A DNA stretch of 64,000 nt from JBCDCY01 sp039180875 (lineage in GTDB: Bacteria > Pseudomonadota > Alphaproteobacteria > Rhodobacterales > Rhodobacteraceae). Below are positions 39,268-48,738 of the stretch, piece by piece. Position 1 is the stretch's first letter; each line of letters starts with the position of its first letter. The notes below the pieces were generated by a model, which searched no databases, was not told the origin of the DNA, and worked only from the letters and a program-made list of their open reading frames with translations. The position numbers and the translations under genes are program-made. The DNA is taken from the NCBI GenBank assembly GCA_039180875.1, contig JBCDCY010000001.1, positions 868,001 to 932,000 of the forward strand, in the 5' to 3' direction.

Positions 39268-40050
39268 CTAAGCCGCGGCCACGGCGCGCTTGGTCAGGAC
39301 CTTGACCAGATGCGCACGGTATTGCGGGGTGCCGTGCAGATCGCCGATCATGCCGTCGGCCGAGACGGAGAGGTCGGCGATGGCATCGGCGGCGAAGTTG
39401 GCCGAAAGTGCCGCCTCCGCGTCGCTCCAGCGGAAGACGCCCTCCTCCGACGCGCCGGTGACGGCGACGCGGACGCCGTCCGGGTACTTCGCGACGAACA
39501 CGCCCACCAGGGCGAAGCGCGAGGCCGGCTGCACGAACTTCTGGTAGTTCGCGGCCTCCGGCACCGGGAAGCTGACGGAGGTGATGATCTCCCCCTCCTC
39601 CAACGCCGTGGTGAACATGCCCTGGAAGTAGTCGTCGGCCGCGATCTCGCGCGTATTGGTGGTGATCGTGGCGCCGGAGGCGAGGGCCGCCGCCGGATAG
39701 CAGGCCGACGGATCGTTGTTGGCCAGGCTGCCGCCGATCGTACCGCGGTTGCGCACCGCCGGATCGCCGATATGGGCGGCGCAGGCGGCGAGGGCCGGAT
39801 ACTGGCTCGCCTCCGCCGCGACAGTGCCGTGGGTCGTCGCCCCGCCGATCACCACCCGGCCGGGCTGCTGAGACACGCCCACCATTTCGGCAATGCCGGT
39901 GAGGCTGACGAGTTTCGAGGGTTGGGCCAGGCGCTGTTTCAACGTCGGGATCAGCGTCTGACCGCCGCCGAGGGCCTGGGCATCTTCGGTGCCGAGCGCT
40001 GTCACGGCGTCGGCGACGCTGGTCGGCCTGACCAAGTCGAATGCGTACAT
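39268..40050 (-). CDS. coxM: FAD-binding medium subunit of molybdenum hydroxylase (CoxM-like)
   Basis: A 260-residue FAD subunit. The FAD-binding signatures are ALGGGQTLIPTLKQRLAQP and IGDPAVRNRGTIGGSLANND, then the CO-dehydrogenase flavoprotein C-terminal domain. It passes electrons from the iron-sulfur subunit to an acceptor. The ATG at 40050 follows GGAGGAGAAG. Last of the S-L-M gene order on the minus strand, 68 bases after the L gene. Confidence 0.92.
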   Translation of the reverse strand: MYAFDLVRPTSVADAVTALGTEDAQALGGGQTLIPTLKQRLAQPSKLVSLTGIAEMVGVSQQPGRVVIGGATTHGTVAAEASQYPALAACAAHIGDPAVRNRGTIGGSLANNDPSACYPAAALASGATITTNTREIAADDYFQGMFTTALEEGEIITSVSFPVPEAANYQKFVQPASRFALVGVFVAKYPDGVRVAVTGASEEGVFRWSDAEAALSANFAADAIADLSVSADGMIGDLHGTPQYRAHLVKVLTKRAVAAA

Positions 40051-40118
40051 CTTCTTCTCCTCCCAGCCGCGCGTCCCGGGTCTGACCGCCTGGAACGCTG
40101 CGGCGGATTCCAGTGCCC

Positions 40119-42482
40119 TCAGGCGTTCATCGCGGCCCATACCCGGGCCGGGGTGAGCGGCATGTCGATATGGGTGACACCCCGGTCGGCCAGCGCATCC
40201 ACCACGGCGTTCACCACGGCGGGCGGCGTGCCGATCGCCCCGGCCTCACCACAGCCCTTCACGCCCAGCGGATTGTGGGTGCAGGGCGTCTGGCAGGAAT
40301 GGTCCACCTGGTAGAACGGCACGTCGTCGGCCCGCGGCATGGCGTAGTCCATGTAGGTGCCCGAAAGCAGCTGGCCGTCGGCGTCGTAGACCGTGTTCTC
40401 GAGCAGCGCCTGCCCGATCCCCTGGGCCACGCCGCCATGCACCTGGCCGTCGACCACCATCGGATTGATGATGTTGCCGAAATCGTCGGCCGCGGCGAAG
40501 GACTGGACCTCTACCTTGCCGGTATCGGGATCGACCTCCACCTCGCAGGCATAGGCGCCGGCGGGATAGGTGAAGTTGGAGGGATCGTAGAACGCCGTCT
40601 CCTCCAGCCCCGGCTCGATCGACTCGAGCGGGTAGTTATGCGGCACATAGGCCGCGAGGCAGACATCGCCCCAGGCCACGGATTTATCCGTGCCGGCGAC
40701 GGTGAAGGCGCCATTGGCGAACTCCACATCGCTCTCGCTCGCCTCCATCAGGTGGCTGGCGATCTTCTTGGCCTTGGCGACGATCTTCTCGGTCGCCCGG
40801 ACCATGGCGGCGCCGCCGACGGCGATGGAGCGCGAGCCGTAGGTGCCCATGCCCATCGGGCTGCGCGCCGTGTCGCCGTGCACGATGTCGACTTGGCTTT
40901 CGTCGATGCCCAGCATCTCTGCCACCACCTGGGGGAAGGTCGTCTCATGCCCTTGCCCGTGGCTGTGGCTGCCGGTCATCACGGTGACGGAGCCGGTGGC
41001 GTTCACCCGCACCGTGGCGCTCTCATAAAGGCCCGCCCGGGCGCCGAGCTGGCCGACGAGCTGCGACGGCGCGATGCCGCAGGCCTCGATATAGGAGCAG
41101 ATGCCGAGACCGCGAAGCTTGCCGCGCGCCGCACTCTCCGCCTTCCGCCCGGCAAAGCCCGCCATGTCGGCGATCTCCACCAGCTTGTCCATCGTGGCGT
41201 GGTAGTTGCCGGTGTCGTAGACCACGGCGACCGGCGTCTCGTAGGGGAACTGGTCGGGCTTCACGAAGTTGCGCCGACGCAGCTCGATCGGGTCGATCCC
41301 CATCTCCCTGGCCGCCTTGTCGACCACCCGCTCAAGCTGGAACGTCGCCTCCGGTCGCCCGGCGCCGCGATAGGCATCGACCGGCACGGTGTTGGTGAAG
41401 ACCGCCTTCACGTTCACGTAGATCAGCGGCGTGGTATAGTTACCGGCCATCAATGTGCCGTGCAGCCAGGTCGGTACCGACGGCGCGAAGGTGGAGAGGT
41501 AGGCCCCCATATTCGCATAGGTATCGGTGCGGATGGCGAGGAACTTGCCCGCCTGATCCAGCGCCAGCTCGATCTTCGTCACGTGGTCGCGGCCCTGGGC
41601 ATCGGAGATGAAAGCCTCCGACCGCTCGGCCGTCCACTTCACCGGGCGGCCGATGGCCTTCGCGGCAAAGGTGCAGAACGCCTCCTCGGCGTAGTGGAAG
41701 ATCTTGGTGCCGAAGCCGCCGCCCACATCGGGCGCGATCACCCGCAGCTTGTGCTCGGGAATGCCGAGGACGAAGGCGCCCATCAAGAGCCGGATCACGT
41801 GGGGGTTCTGGGAGGTGGTGTAGAGCGTGTGCTCATCGGTCGAGCTGTCGAAGTCGCCGATCGCCACCCGCGGCTCCATCGGGTTGGCCACCAGGCGCTG
41901 GTTGGTGAGCTCGAGCGTCGTGACGTGATGCGCCCCGGCGAAGGCCTGATCGACGGCCTCCCGGTTCTCCTCGACGAAGCCCCAGTCGTAGCAGAGGTTG
42001 GAGGTGAGGTCGTCGTGCACCTTGGGCGCGCCGTCCTGGACCGCCGCCTTCATGTCGATGACGGCGGGCAGCTCCTCCAGATCCACCTCGATCAGTTCGG
42101 CGGCATCGCGGGCCTCGGAATAGCTCTCGGCCACCACCACTGCGATCGGGTCGCCGACATGGCGGACCTTGCCTTGGGCGAGGATCGGATGCGCCGGCTC
42201 CTGCATCGGCTGGCCGTGGCGGTCGGTCACCTGCCAGCCGCAGGGCAGCCCGCCGACGCCCTCGAAATCCGCGCCGGTGAAGACCTTCAACACGCCCGGC
42301 GCGGTCGCGGCGGCGCTGGTATCGACGCCGTTCAGGCGGCCATGGGCCACCGTCGAGCGCAGAAAGTAGGCGTAGGTCTGGCCGGCGACATTGATGTCGT
42401 CGGTGTACTTCCCCTTGCCGGTCAGAAAGCGCACGTCCTCGCGCCGCTTCAGACTGGCCCCGATCCCGTTGTCCTTCGGCAT
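40119..42482 (-). CDS. coxL: Molybdopterin large subunit, form II CO-dehydrogenase-like
   Basis: A 787-residue xanthine-oxidase-family catalytic subunit binding molybdopterin cytosine dinucleotide. Family motifs include [50 protein letters not shown] and [12 protein letters not shown] with the catalytic Glu. The active-site loop reads AYRGAGR, the form II signature, and not AYxCSFR, which holds the Cu-binding cysteine of genuine CO dehydrogenase. The substrate is therefore probably not CO. The ATG at 42482 is preceded by GGGAGACGACGAGA. Confidence 0.92.
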   Translation of the reverse strand: MPKDNGIGASLKRREDVRFLTGKGKYTDDINVAGQTYAYFLRSTVAHGRLNGVDTSAAATAPGVLKVFTGADFEGVGGLPCGWQVTDRHGQPMQEPAHPILAQGKVRHVGDPIAVVVAESYSEARDAAELIEVDLEELPAVIDMKAAVQDGAPKVHDDLTSNLCYDWGFVEENREAVDQAFAGAHHVTTLELTNQRLVANPMEPRVAIGDFDSSTDEHTLYTTSQNPHVIRLLMGAFVLGIPEHKLRVIAPDVGGGFGTKIFHYAEEAFCTFAAKAIGRPVKWTAERSEAFISDAQGRDHVTKIELALDQAGKFLAIRTDTYANMGAYLSTFAPSVPTWLHGTLMAGNYTTPLIYVNVKAVFTNTVPVDAYRGAGRPEATFQLERVVDKAAREMGIDPIELRRRNFVKPDQFPYETPVAVVYDTGNYHATMDKLVEIADMAGFAGRKAESAARGKLRGLGICSYIEACGIAPSQLVGQLGARAGLYESATVRVNATGSVTVMTGSHSHGQGHETTFPQVVAEMLGIDESQVDIVHGDTARSPMGMGTYGSRSIAVGGAAMVRATEKIVAKAKKIASHLMEASESDVEFANGAFTVAGTDKSVAWGDVCLAAYVPHNYPLESIEPGLEETAFYDPSNFTYPAGAYACEVEVDPDTGKVEVQSFAAADDFGNIINPMVVDGQVHGGVAQGIGQALLENTVYDADGQLLSGTYMDYAMPRADDVPFYQVDHSCQTPCTHNPLGVKGCGEAGAIGTPPAVVNAVVDALADRGVTHIDMPLTPARVWAAMNA

Positions 42483-42635
42483 TCTCGTCGTCTCCCTAGG
42501 TCCGCCGGTCGGGGCGCGTGGCCCCGCTGGTTCTCTCCTTGGTCCGTGACCAACTCCGCCCAATCCGACCGGACGACGGGTCACGTGCTTGGCTCATCCC
42601 CTGCTATGTCGGCCCACGACCGCTGCTGACGGCAG

Positions 42636-43127
42636 CTACTGGGCTGCGACTGCGGGCGTCGCGTTCATCTCGGCTGCGGCCGCTTGAATGGCTTTCACGA
42701 TGTTATGGTAGCCGGTGCAGCGGCAGATATTGCCTTCGAGATAGGTGCGGATCTCGTCCTCGGTCGGGGCGCCGTTCTCCGACAGCAGTGCTGCGGCCGA
42801 CATCACCATGCCCGGGGTGCAGAAGCCGCACTGCAGGCCATGATGGTCCTGGAAGGCCTGCTGGATGACGCCGAGCGTGCCGTCGGGATTGGCCATCCCC
42901 TCGATGGTCGTGACGTTGCTGCCCTCGGCCTCCATGGCGAACATGGTGCAGGCTTTCACCGCCTGGCCGTCGACATGCACCACGCAGGCGCCGCACTGCG
43001 AGGTGTCGCAGCCCACATGGGTGCCCGTCAGCCGCAACTGCTCCCGCAAAAACTCGACGAGCAGCGTGCGACCTTCAACCTGGCCCGAGACCCCTCGTCC
43101 ATTCACCACAAGCGAAATGTCCGGCAT
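42636..43127 (-). CDS. coxS: 2Fe-2S small subunit of molybdenum hydroxylase (CoxS-like)
   Basis: A 163-residue iron-sulfur subunit. The plant-type [2Fe-2S] motif is [15 protein letters not shown]...C, and the second cluster motif is [10 protein letters not shown] and [10 protein letters not shown]. It relays electrons between the molybdenum site and FAD. First gene of the cluster; 153 bases separate it from coxL. The operator-like palindrome at 43166-43180 lies upstream. Confidence 0.94.
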   Translation of the reverse strand: MPDISLVVNGRGVSGQVEGRTLLVEFLREQLRLTGTHVGCDTSQCGACVVHVDGQAVKACTMFAMEAEGSNVTTIEGMANPDGTLGVIQQAFQDHHGLQCGFCTPGMVMSAAALLSENGAPTEDEIRTYLEGNICRCTGYHNIVKAIQAAAAEMNATPAVAAQ

Positions 43128-43165
43128 GAAATGTCCCTCCCTGGCTCTTTGGCTATCGGCCGCGC

Positions 43166-43198
43166 CGGACAGTGTGTCCGCCGCGTCTCATTCGGACA
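43166..43198. promoter_or_regulatory. Possible operator: CGGACA inverted repeat plus half-site
   Basis: CGGACA-GTG-TGTCCG (43166-43180) is a perfect inverted repeat, and a further CGGACA half-site is at 43193-43198. They lie 38-71 bases upstream of the coxS start. A weak -10-like TATAGT (minus strand, 43203-43208) is next to them. The arrangement suits a dimeric regulator, but no regulator gene is adjacent. Confidence 0.4.
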
Positions 43199-43421
43199 AC
43201 GCACTATAGGCCGCGATCTGCGAAAGGGTATAGCCCTCCTCAACAGCGCTTCCGCCCGCTGGACGACGGCGGCGGTCGGAGCGATCGGCGCGCGACCGTC
43301 AACTGAAAAGACGTCGACCGGGATGCCTGGACCCTGCAATGTTGCAGGAATGAATCTTTGAGATAATCGCGCTCTCGCATAGGCTTGCGGGAACTGATTC
43401 GAGCGGAGCCTGAAGAAGAGT

Positions 43422-44117
43422 ATGACGCGCCAATCGCCCGACGCGCCCAGTTTGCGTGAGCTTATCCTGGAAGATCCCGATCGCGTCGTCGCCGACCGCG
43501 ACGTCATCACCGCCCTGGTCGCGGCGACGGAAGGGGGCCTCGGCGCCAACGTCGTCGATCTGCGCGGGGCTTTGTTGGAGCGTCTGCAGCTTCGCCTCGG
43601 CGCGTTGGAGAAGGCGCATCGCGGGGTGATCTCCGCCGCCTACGACAATGTCAGCGCCACCCGCCAGATCCACCGGGTGGCGCTCAGCCTGCTGGATTGC
43701 GCCCGGCTCGCCGAGGTGATGCGGACGGTGCACGACGAGGTGCCGGAGCTTCTGTCGGTCGACATCGCCCGCCTGGCGCTCGAGGTCGATGAGGGCGGGC
43801 GGCCCAAGGGCCTGCGCGGCGCCGTGGCGCTGCCCCAGGGCCAGATCGCGGCCTATCTCGGGGCGGAGGGCGATGCCGCCCGCCGGGTGACACTGCGTCC
43901 TGTGCCGGCGGAGGGGGCGGCCCACTTCTACGGCGCCGATGCGGCCTGGGTGCGGTCCGAGGCCGCGATCCGGCTGGAGCTTGGGGCGGCGGGCAGGCCG
44001 GCGCTCCTCCTGCTCGGGGCGGCGGACGAGGCCAGGTTCGACCGCAGCCAGGGCACCGATCTGCTGGCCTTCCTTGGCGCGGTGACGGAGCAGACGGTCA
44101 GCCGCCTGCTGCCGTGA
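43422..44117 (+). CDS. DUF484-family protein
   Basis: A 231-residue GAF-like DUF484 protein: LRELILEDPDRVVADRDVITALV at the start, then LEKAHRGVISAAYDN, and a C-terminal SEAAIRLELGAAGRPALLLLG typical of the family. The family is almost always next to xerC, as here, but its role is not defined. The xerC GTG overlaps its stop (GTGA), indicating coupling. Preceded by GAAGAAGA. Confidence 0.9.
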   Translation: MTRQSPDAPSLRELILEDPDRVVADRDVITALVAATEGGLGANVVDLRGALLERLQLRLGALEKAHRGVISAAYDNVSATRQIHRVALSLLDCARLAEVMRTVHDEVPELLSVDIARLALEVDEGGRPKGLRGAVALPQGQIAAYLGAEGDAARRVTLRPVPAEGAAHFYGADAAWVRSEAAIRLELGAAGRPALLLLGAADEARFDRSQGTDLLAFLGAVTEQTVSRLLP

Positions 44118-45115
44118 GCCGGGCGGCCCCAGCCGCCGAGATCGCGCCGCCGGCCGCGGCACTTGCCCTGCTCGACGACTGGCTGACCAGCCGCGCGGCC
44201 CTGGGTCAGGCGAGCGGCGCGACGCTCACCGCCTACCGCGCGGACGTGCGGGACTATCTCTCCTTCCTCGCCGGGCATTGGGGCGGGCCGTTCGGCGAGG
44301 CGGCGCTCGGCGCCGTCAGCCACGGCGATCTCCGGGCCTGGATGGCGCGGCTGCGGGGCCGGGGGCTTTCGGCCCGCTCCGTCGCCCGGGCGGTGTCGGC
44401 TGTGCGGGGCTTTCACCGCTGGCTGGCGGAGGCGCGGGGCGTGGAGGCCCACGCCGTTGCCGCGGTGCGCGCGCCCAAGGTGCCGGCACGGCTGCCGCGG
44501 CCGCTGGACCGCGGCGCCGCCCGCGCCGTGCTCGACCACGTGGCGGCGGGTCAGGCGGCCGCAAGCCCCGATGCGCCGGGCTGGGTGGCGGCCCGGGACG
44601 CCGCCCTCCTCACCCTGCTCTACGGCTGCGGTCTGCGCATGGCGGAGGCGTTGGCGCTCCCCCGCCGCACCGCCCCGCTGAGTGAGGCGCTGACCGTCCG
44701 GGGCAAGGGCGGGAAGGAGCGGATGCTGCCGATCCTGCCGGCAGCGCGGGAGGCGGTGGAGCGATATCTCGCCCTCTGCCCGCACCGCCTGGCGCCCGAC
44801 GGTCCGTTGTTCGTCGGCGTCCGGGGCGGGGCGCTCAACGGCCGGCTGGTGCGGGGGCTGATGGCACGGGTGCGGGCGGCGCTCGGCCTGCCGGCCTCGG
44901 CCACGCCCCATGCCCTCCGCCACTCCTTCGCCACGCACCTGCTGTCGGCTGGCGGCGATCTCAGGGCGATCCAGGAATTGCTCGGTCACGCCTCTCTTTC
45001 CACCACCCAGGTCTATACCGGTGTGGACGAGGCGCAGCTGATGGAGGTCTACGCTCGCGCCCACCCCCGGGCCCAATCGCCCGCGCGCCTAGAACGGCCA
45101 GAAGACCAGGATTGA
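44114..45115 (+). CDS. xerC: Tyrosine recombinase XerC
   Basis: A 333-residue site-specific recombinase. The catalytic set is complete: Arg175 (GCGLRMAEAL), Lys198 (RGKGGKER), His266 and Arg269 (HALRHSFATH), His292 (ELLGHASLST) and nucleophile Tyr301 (QVYTGVD). The N-terminal SAM-like domain is also present. With XerD it resolves chromosome dimers at dif. Because it is coupled to DUF484 it is the housekeeping recombinase and not a mobile-element integrase. Confidence 0.94.
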   Translation: MSRAAPAAEIAPPAAALALLDDWLTSRAALGQASGATLTAYRADVRDYLSFLAGHWGGPFGEAALGAVSHGDLRAWMARLRGRGLSARSVARAVSAVRGFHRWLAEARGVEAHAVAAVRAPKVPARLPRPLDRGAARAVLDHVAAGQAAASPDAPGWVAARDAALLTLLYGCGLRMAEALALPRRTAPLSEALTVRGKGGKERMLPILPAAREAVERYLALCPHRLAPDGPLFVGVRGGALNGRLVRGLMARVRAALGLPASATPHALRHSFATHLLSAGGDLRAIQELLGHASLSTTQVYTGVDEAQLMEVYARAHPRAQSPARLERPEDQD

Positions 45116-46867
45116 CGGCACCGCTAGCGCCAGCACCAGAAGCTGCAAGGGCAGGCCCATGGGCCAGTAGTCGCCAAAGGCATAGCCGCCGGGCCCGAGG
45201 ATCAGGGTGTTGTTCTTGTGCCCGATGGGCGTGAGGAAGGCGCACGAGGCCGCCACCGCCACCGCCATCAGAAAGGGATCGCTGCTCACCCCCAGCCGCC
45301 CGGCGATGTCGAGCGCGATGGGCGCGGCGATGATCGTCGTAGCCGTGTTGTTGAGCAGGTCGGAGAGGGTCATCGTGACCGCCATCAGCACCGCCAGCAC
45401 GATCCAGGCCGGCAGACCCGCTGTCGCATCGACGATGCCGCCGGCGAGCAGCGCGGTGCCGCCCGCGGCCTCCAACGCCGTGCCGAGGGGGATCATCGAG
45501 CCGAGGAGGACCACCACCGGCCACTCGACGCTCTCATAGATCTCGCGGAGCGGCACGATCCCGGTCAGCACGTAGGCCGCCGCGACGCAGCCGAGTGCCA
45601 CGGGCAGATAGACGAGCCCGACGCTCGCCGCCAGCACCGCGACGGCGAAGATCGCCACCGCCTGCCAGGCGCGCTGGTCCTGGGTGACGCTGAGGCCCCT
45701 GGTGGCCAGCGGCAGGGTGCCGAGCCAGACGGCGACGTCCGTCAGACGCTCCGCCGGGCCGAGAAGCAGCAGCACGTCGCCGGGCTGGATGGTCTGCCGG
45801 CGCACCCGCTCGGTGATCCGCTTGCCCCGGCGGGAGATGCCGAGGAGCGTTGTCGCCTGGCGCCGTAGCAGTTGCAGGGAGAGGGCGGAGCGGCCGACGA
45901 CGCGCCCGTCCTCCGGCACCACCACCTCGATCAGCCCGGTGCCGGCGCCCGCGGCGCTGAGCTCCCGCCGCTCTTCCCCCGCATAGACGAGGCCGAGGGA
46001 GCTCCGGACGGCCTCCAGCGCCTCCGGCCCTGCCTCCAGCACCAGGGTGTCGCCGGCCTCCAGCCGCACGCCCCGGGCAACGCCATAAAGCCGGCGCTTG
46101 TTGCGCACGACGGCGATGACGACGGCGTCAGCGGCCTCCATCTCCGCCTCGAACTCGAAGACGCGCTGGCCGATCAGCTTCGAGCCCTCGGGCACCGTGA
46201 GCTCGGCGACATAGTCGCCGATATCGGCCAGGGCCTCGGTCGGGGCGGCCTTCTCCTCTACTTGGGGGATCAGCCGCCAGCCGACCAGGGCGACGAAGGC
46301 GATGCCGGCGATGGCGCAGACCAGGCCGACGGGCGCGAAGTCGAACATGGCGAAGGGGGTGCCGAGCGCCTCCTCCCGATAGCTCGCGACGATGATGTTG
46401 GGGGGCGTGCCGATCAGGGTGACGAGCCCGCCGAGGATCGTGGCGAAGGACAGCGGCATGAGCGAGGCCCGCGGGCTCCGCCCCGCTCGGGTCGCCGTCT
46501 GGATGTCGACGGGCATCAACAGCGCCAAGGCGGCGACGTTGTTCATGAAGGCCGAGAGCAGACCACCGAGCCCCCCGATCATGCTGATATGGGTGCCGAG
46601 GCTGCGGGCCGGATCGACCACCGCCCGGGTGATCAGGTCGATGGCGCCCGACGCGAGCAGCCCGCGGGAGACAATAAGCACGAGTGCCACGATGATCGTC
46701 GCCGGATGGCCGAAACCGGCGAAGGCGCCATCGCTCGGCACGAGGCCCACGATGACGGCGAGAAGCAGGGCCGAGAACGCCACCAGGTCATAGCGAAAGC
46801 GGCCCCAGAGCAGCAGGGCAAAGACCGCGCCGAACAGGGCGAAGAGCAGGATTTGGTCCTGGGTCAG
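45089..46867 (-). CDS. SLC13-family permease with TrkA-C domains, apparent CTG start
   Basis: A 592-residue permease with the same architecture as the gene at 8 kb: membrane half (FMNNVAALALLMPVDI, TLIGTPPNIIVASY), two soluble TrkA-C-like domains (about residues 190-380), second membrane half (LSDLLNNTATTIIAAPIA, TPIGHKNNTLILGPGGY). The only ATG-class start upstream is a GTG at 46942 that would add a non-hydrophobic leader and nearly abut the sirtuin promoter. CTG at 46867 has GAGGGAG six bases upstream and gives the family-like N-terminus TQDQILLFALFG. The 3' ends of xerC and this gene overlap by 27 bases. Confidence 0.85.
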   Translation of the reverse strand: MTQDQILLFALFGAVFALLLWGRFRYDLVAFSALLLAVIVGLVPSDGAFAGFGHPATIIVALVLIVSRGLLASGAIDLITRAVVDPARSLGTHISMIGGLGGLLSAFMNNVAALALLMPVDIQTATRAGRSPRASLMPLSFATILGGLVTLIGTPPNIIVASYREEALGTPFAMFDFAPVGLVCAIAGIAFVALVGWRLIPQVEEKAAPTEALADIGDYVAELTVPEGSKLIGQRVFEFEAEMEAADAVVIAVVRNKRRLYGVARGVRLEAGDTLVLEAGPEALEAVRSSLGLVYAGEERRELSAAGAGTGLIEVVVPEDGRVVGRSALSLQLLRRQATTLLGISRRGKRITERVRRQTIQPGDVLLLLGPAERLTDVAVWLGTLPLATRGLSVTQDQRAWQAVAIFAVAVLAASVGLVYLPVALGCVAAAYVLTGIVPLREIYESVEWPVVVLLGSMIPLGTALEAAGGTALLAGGIVDATAGLPAWIVLAVLMAVTMTLSDLLNNTATTIIAAPIALDIAGRLGVSSDPFLMAVAVAASCAFLTPIGHKNNTLILGPGGYAFGDYWPMGLPLQLLVLALAVPSILVFWPF

Positions 46868-46968
46868 GGTGCGCTCCCTCCCGCGGCGGCAGACGGCGCA
46901 CGCTAGCGATGCGCACCCGTGCCGTCCACCGACTGGTCGCACGGGGCGCGAGCCCCTATGCAGGGCCC

Positions 46969-47664
46969 ATGAAGATCTTCGTCCTGACAGGTGCGGGCAT
47001 CAGCGCCGAATCCGGGCTCGGCACCTTTCGGGACAAGAACGGGCTTTGGACGAAGTACGACTTGGCCGAGGTGGCAACGCCCGAGGGGTTCGCGCGCAAC
47101 CCCGACCTGGTGCGCAGCTTCTACAACGCCCGGCGGAAGAACTGCCTCGGTGCTGAGCCCAACGCGGCGCATCGGGCGCTGGCGCGTCTTGGGGCCGCGC
47201 CGGACGTGAAGCTCACCCTCGTCACCCAGAACGTCGACGATCTGCATGAGCGGGCGGGCTCGGCGGATGTGCTGCACATGCACGGCACATTGCTTGGCAA
47301 TCTCTGCCATGTCTGCGCGCATCGCTGGCCGGGGGAGGGCGAGATCGCTGCCGACGATCCCTGCCCGAGCTGCCGGGCGCCGGCGGTTCGGCCCGACGTC
47401 GTCTGGTTCGGCGAGATCCCCTACCACATGGAGGCGATCGAGACGGCGCTGGGTCGTGCCGACCTCTTCGTCTCGATCGGCACGTCGGGGGAGGTCTATC
47501 CCGCCGCCGGCTTCGTCGCGACGGCTCGGGCCCTCGGCCTCAGCACATTGGAGCTGAACCTGGAGCCCTCAGCCGGCACCGGGCTCTTCGATGCAGCCCG
47601 GCACGGGCCGGCGACGGAGGTCGTGCCCGCCTGGGTGGCGGAGCTGCTTAGCCCCGCCCCGTAG
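46969..47664 (+). CDS. SIR2-family NAD-dependent protein deacylase
   Basis: A 231-residue sirtuin. NAD motif is LTGAGISAESGLGTFRD, the ribose site TQNVDDLHERAG, the catalytic His HMHGTL, and a zinc site with C..C (CHVC) and C..C (CPSC). The Tyr/Arg in FYNARRKN fit the class III desuccinylase type (CobB-like). The ATG at 46969 is chosen over an upstream ATG that lacks the family N-terminus. It would regulate metabolic enzymes such as acyl-CoA synthetases. Confidence 0.92.
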   Translation: MKIFVLTGAGISAESGLGTFRDKNGLWTKYDLAEVATPEGFARNPDLVRSFYNARRKNCLGAEPNAAHRALARLGAAPDVKLTLVTQNVDDLHERAGSADVLHMHGTLLGNLCHVCAHRWPGEGEIAADDPCPSCRAPAVRPDVVWFGEIPYHMEAIETALGRADLFVSIGTSGEVYPAAGFVATARALGLSTLELNLEPSAGTGLFDAARHGPATEVVPAWVAELLSPAP

Positions 47665-47671
47665 CACCGGC

Positions 47672-48178
47672 TCAGTTCGTTACGTCGTGATCGCCATGGT
47701 CGCCGTGGTCGTGGCTGTGACCATGGCCGTGGCCATGACCCCCGGCCTCCTCGACCCGCTCGAAGTCGACGGGCACCGTAACCTCGACCCGGCCGGCCTT
47801 CTCGAAGATCAGGTTGACGGTGACGGTGGCGTCCTGCTCCAGCGGCTCTTTCAGGCCGATGAACATGATGTGGTCGCCGCCGCGGGTCAGATGGGCGCCG
47901 TCGCCGGTGGTGACCTCGAAGCCGTCCTCGTCCTCGACCATGCGGGCGACGTCGCCGTCCATGACGTGGGTGTGCAGCTCGACCCGCTCGGAGATGTCGG
48001 ACTCCGCGCCGATCAGCCGATCGTCCTCGCCCGTGTGGTTCATGATCCGCATGAAGGCGGCACCGTTGGCCGCGCCCGGGAAGCTGGCGCGGGCATACGG
48101 CTCCTCGATCATGATGCCGCCGGCGATGGCCGGGGCGCCGCAGAGGAGCAGGACAGCGAAAGCCGGGAAGAGGCGCAT
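47672..48178 (-). CDS. PCu(A)C copper chaperone with His-rich tail
   Basis: A 168-residue periplasmic chaperone. After a signal peptide (AFAVLLLCGAPAIAG) comes the PCuAC domain with its copper-ligand pattern HxM...M...HxM (HTHVMDGDVARM, GGDHIM). It delivers Cu(I) to cytochrome oxidase. The extra C-terminal tail HGHGHGHSHDHGDHGDHD could bind additional metal. The start at 48178 is chosen because it begins the signal peptide; an ATG upstream at 48220 would not. Confidence 0.92.
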   Translation of the reverse strand: MRLFPAFAVLLLCGAPAIAGGIMIEEPYARASFPGAANGAAFMRIMNHTGEDDRLIGAESDISERVELHTHVMDGDVARMVEDEDGFEVTTGDGAHLTRGGDHIMFIGLKEPLEQDATVTVNLIFEKAGRVEVTVPVDFERVEEAGGHGHGHGHSHDHGDHGDHDVTN

Positions 48179-48244
48179 GGTGAAAGTCTCCGTGGTCTGC
48201 GAACTAATTCGTTCACTCATCGCAAATTTAGGCGCGCCGATGCA

Positions 48245-48260
48245 GCGCGCATATGCGCGC
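48245..48260. repeat. Perfect 16-bp palindrome
   Basis: GCGCGCATATGCGCGC is self-complementary over all 16 bases. It lies 66 bases upstream of the PCuAC start in the 203-bp gap before the rpmB stop. It could be an operator or a hairpin near the end of the rpmB transcript; there is no T-run. Confidence 0.4.
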
Positions 48261-48381
48261 AGCGATCACAATCCGGCGGGGTTTTGCTGAGGCTGGATTT
48301 CTATCCGGTCGAATCGACCTTCAAGACAGGCAGGACGCTTGGACCGTCGCGCCGACCGATGCCGTCCGATCGGAAACTGCT

Positions 48382-48669
48382 TTAGGAGACCGTCTGCGCC
48401 CGCTCGATATCGCGCTTCACGCGGAGCGCGCGGGGCGAGAGGCGCCCATCCTCGGTCTTCAGGAGATAGGGGTCGAGCCCGCCGCGGTGATCCACGGTGC
48501 GGAGCGCCGAGGCCGCCACCTTGAAGCGGAAGGAGCGGCCGAGCGTCTCGCTCTCCAGCGTCACCTGGTTGAGGTTCGGCAGAAAGCGCCGCCGCGTCTT
48601 GTTGTTGGCGTGGCTGACATTGTTGCCGGTCAACACCGCCTTACCGGACAATTCGCACCGACGAGACAT
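48382..48669 (-). CDS. rpmB: 50S ribosomal protein L28
   Basis: A 95-residue L28: [22 protein letters not shown] followed by [16 protein letters not shown] and the C-terminal [14 protein letters not shown]. The length is usual for alphaproteobacteria. Cytoplasmic component of the large ribosomal subunit. The ATG follows GGGGAAAG. Read alone under its own probable promoter. Confidence 0.97.
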   Translation of the reverse strand: MSRRCELSGKAVLTGNNVSHANNKTRRRFLPNLNQVTLESETLGRSFRFKVAASALRTVDHRGGLDPYLLKTEDGRLSPRALRVKRDIERAQTVS

Positions 48670-48709
48670 GACTTTCCCCGAAGCTCTGGAGCCTTACCGC
48701 GAAGGCGCT

Positions 48710-48738
48710 TGCCTACGCCCATGCTGCAGGTGCGTCAA
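48710..48738 (-). promoter_or_regulatory. Probable rpmB promoter
   Basis: Minus strand: TTGACG (48733-48738), 17 bases, TAGGCA (48710-48715), 41 bases before the rpmB ATG. The -35 is nearly consensus, the -10 weak, a common pattern for growth-rate-controlled alphaproteobacterial promoters. It overlaps the meaB stop codon. Confidence 0.45.

Noticed and set aside
40119..42482. Genuine carbon monoxide oxidation
   Set aside because: The active-site loop is AYRGAGR (form II) and no coxDEF maturation genes are present.
44114..45115. Tyrosine recombinase as a sign of an integrated element
   Set aside because: It is coupled to DUF484 and has the XerC pattern, so it is the housekeeping chromosome-dimer recombinase. 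No att sites or phage genes are nearby.
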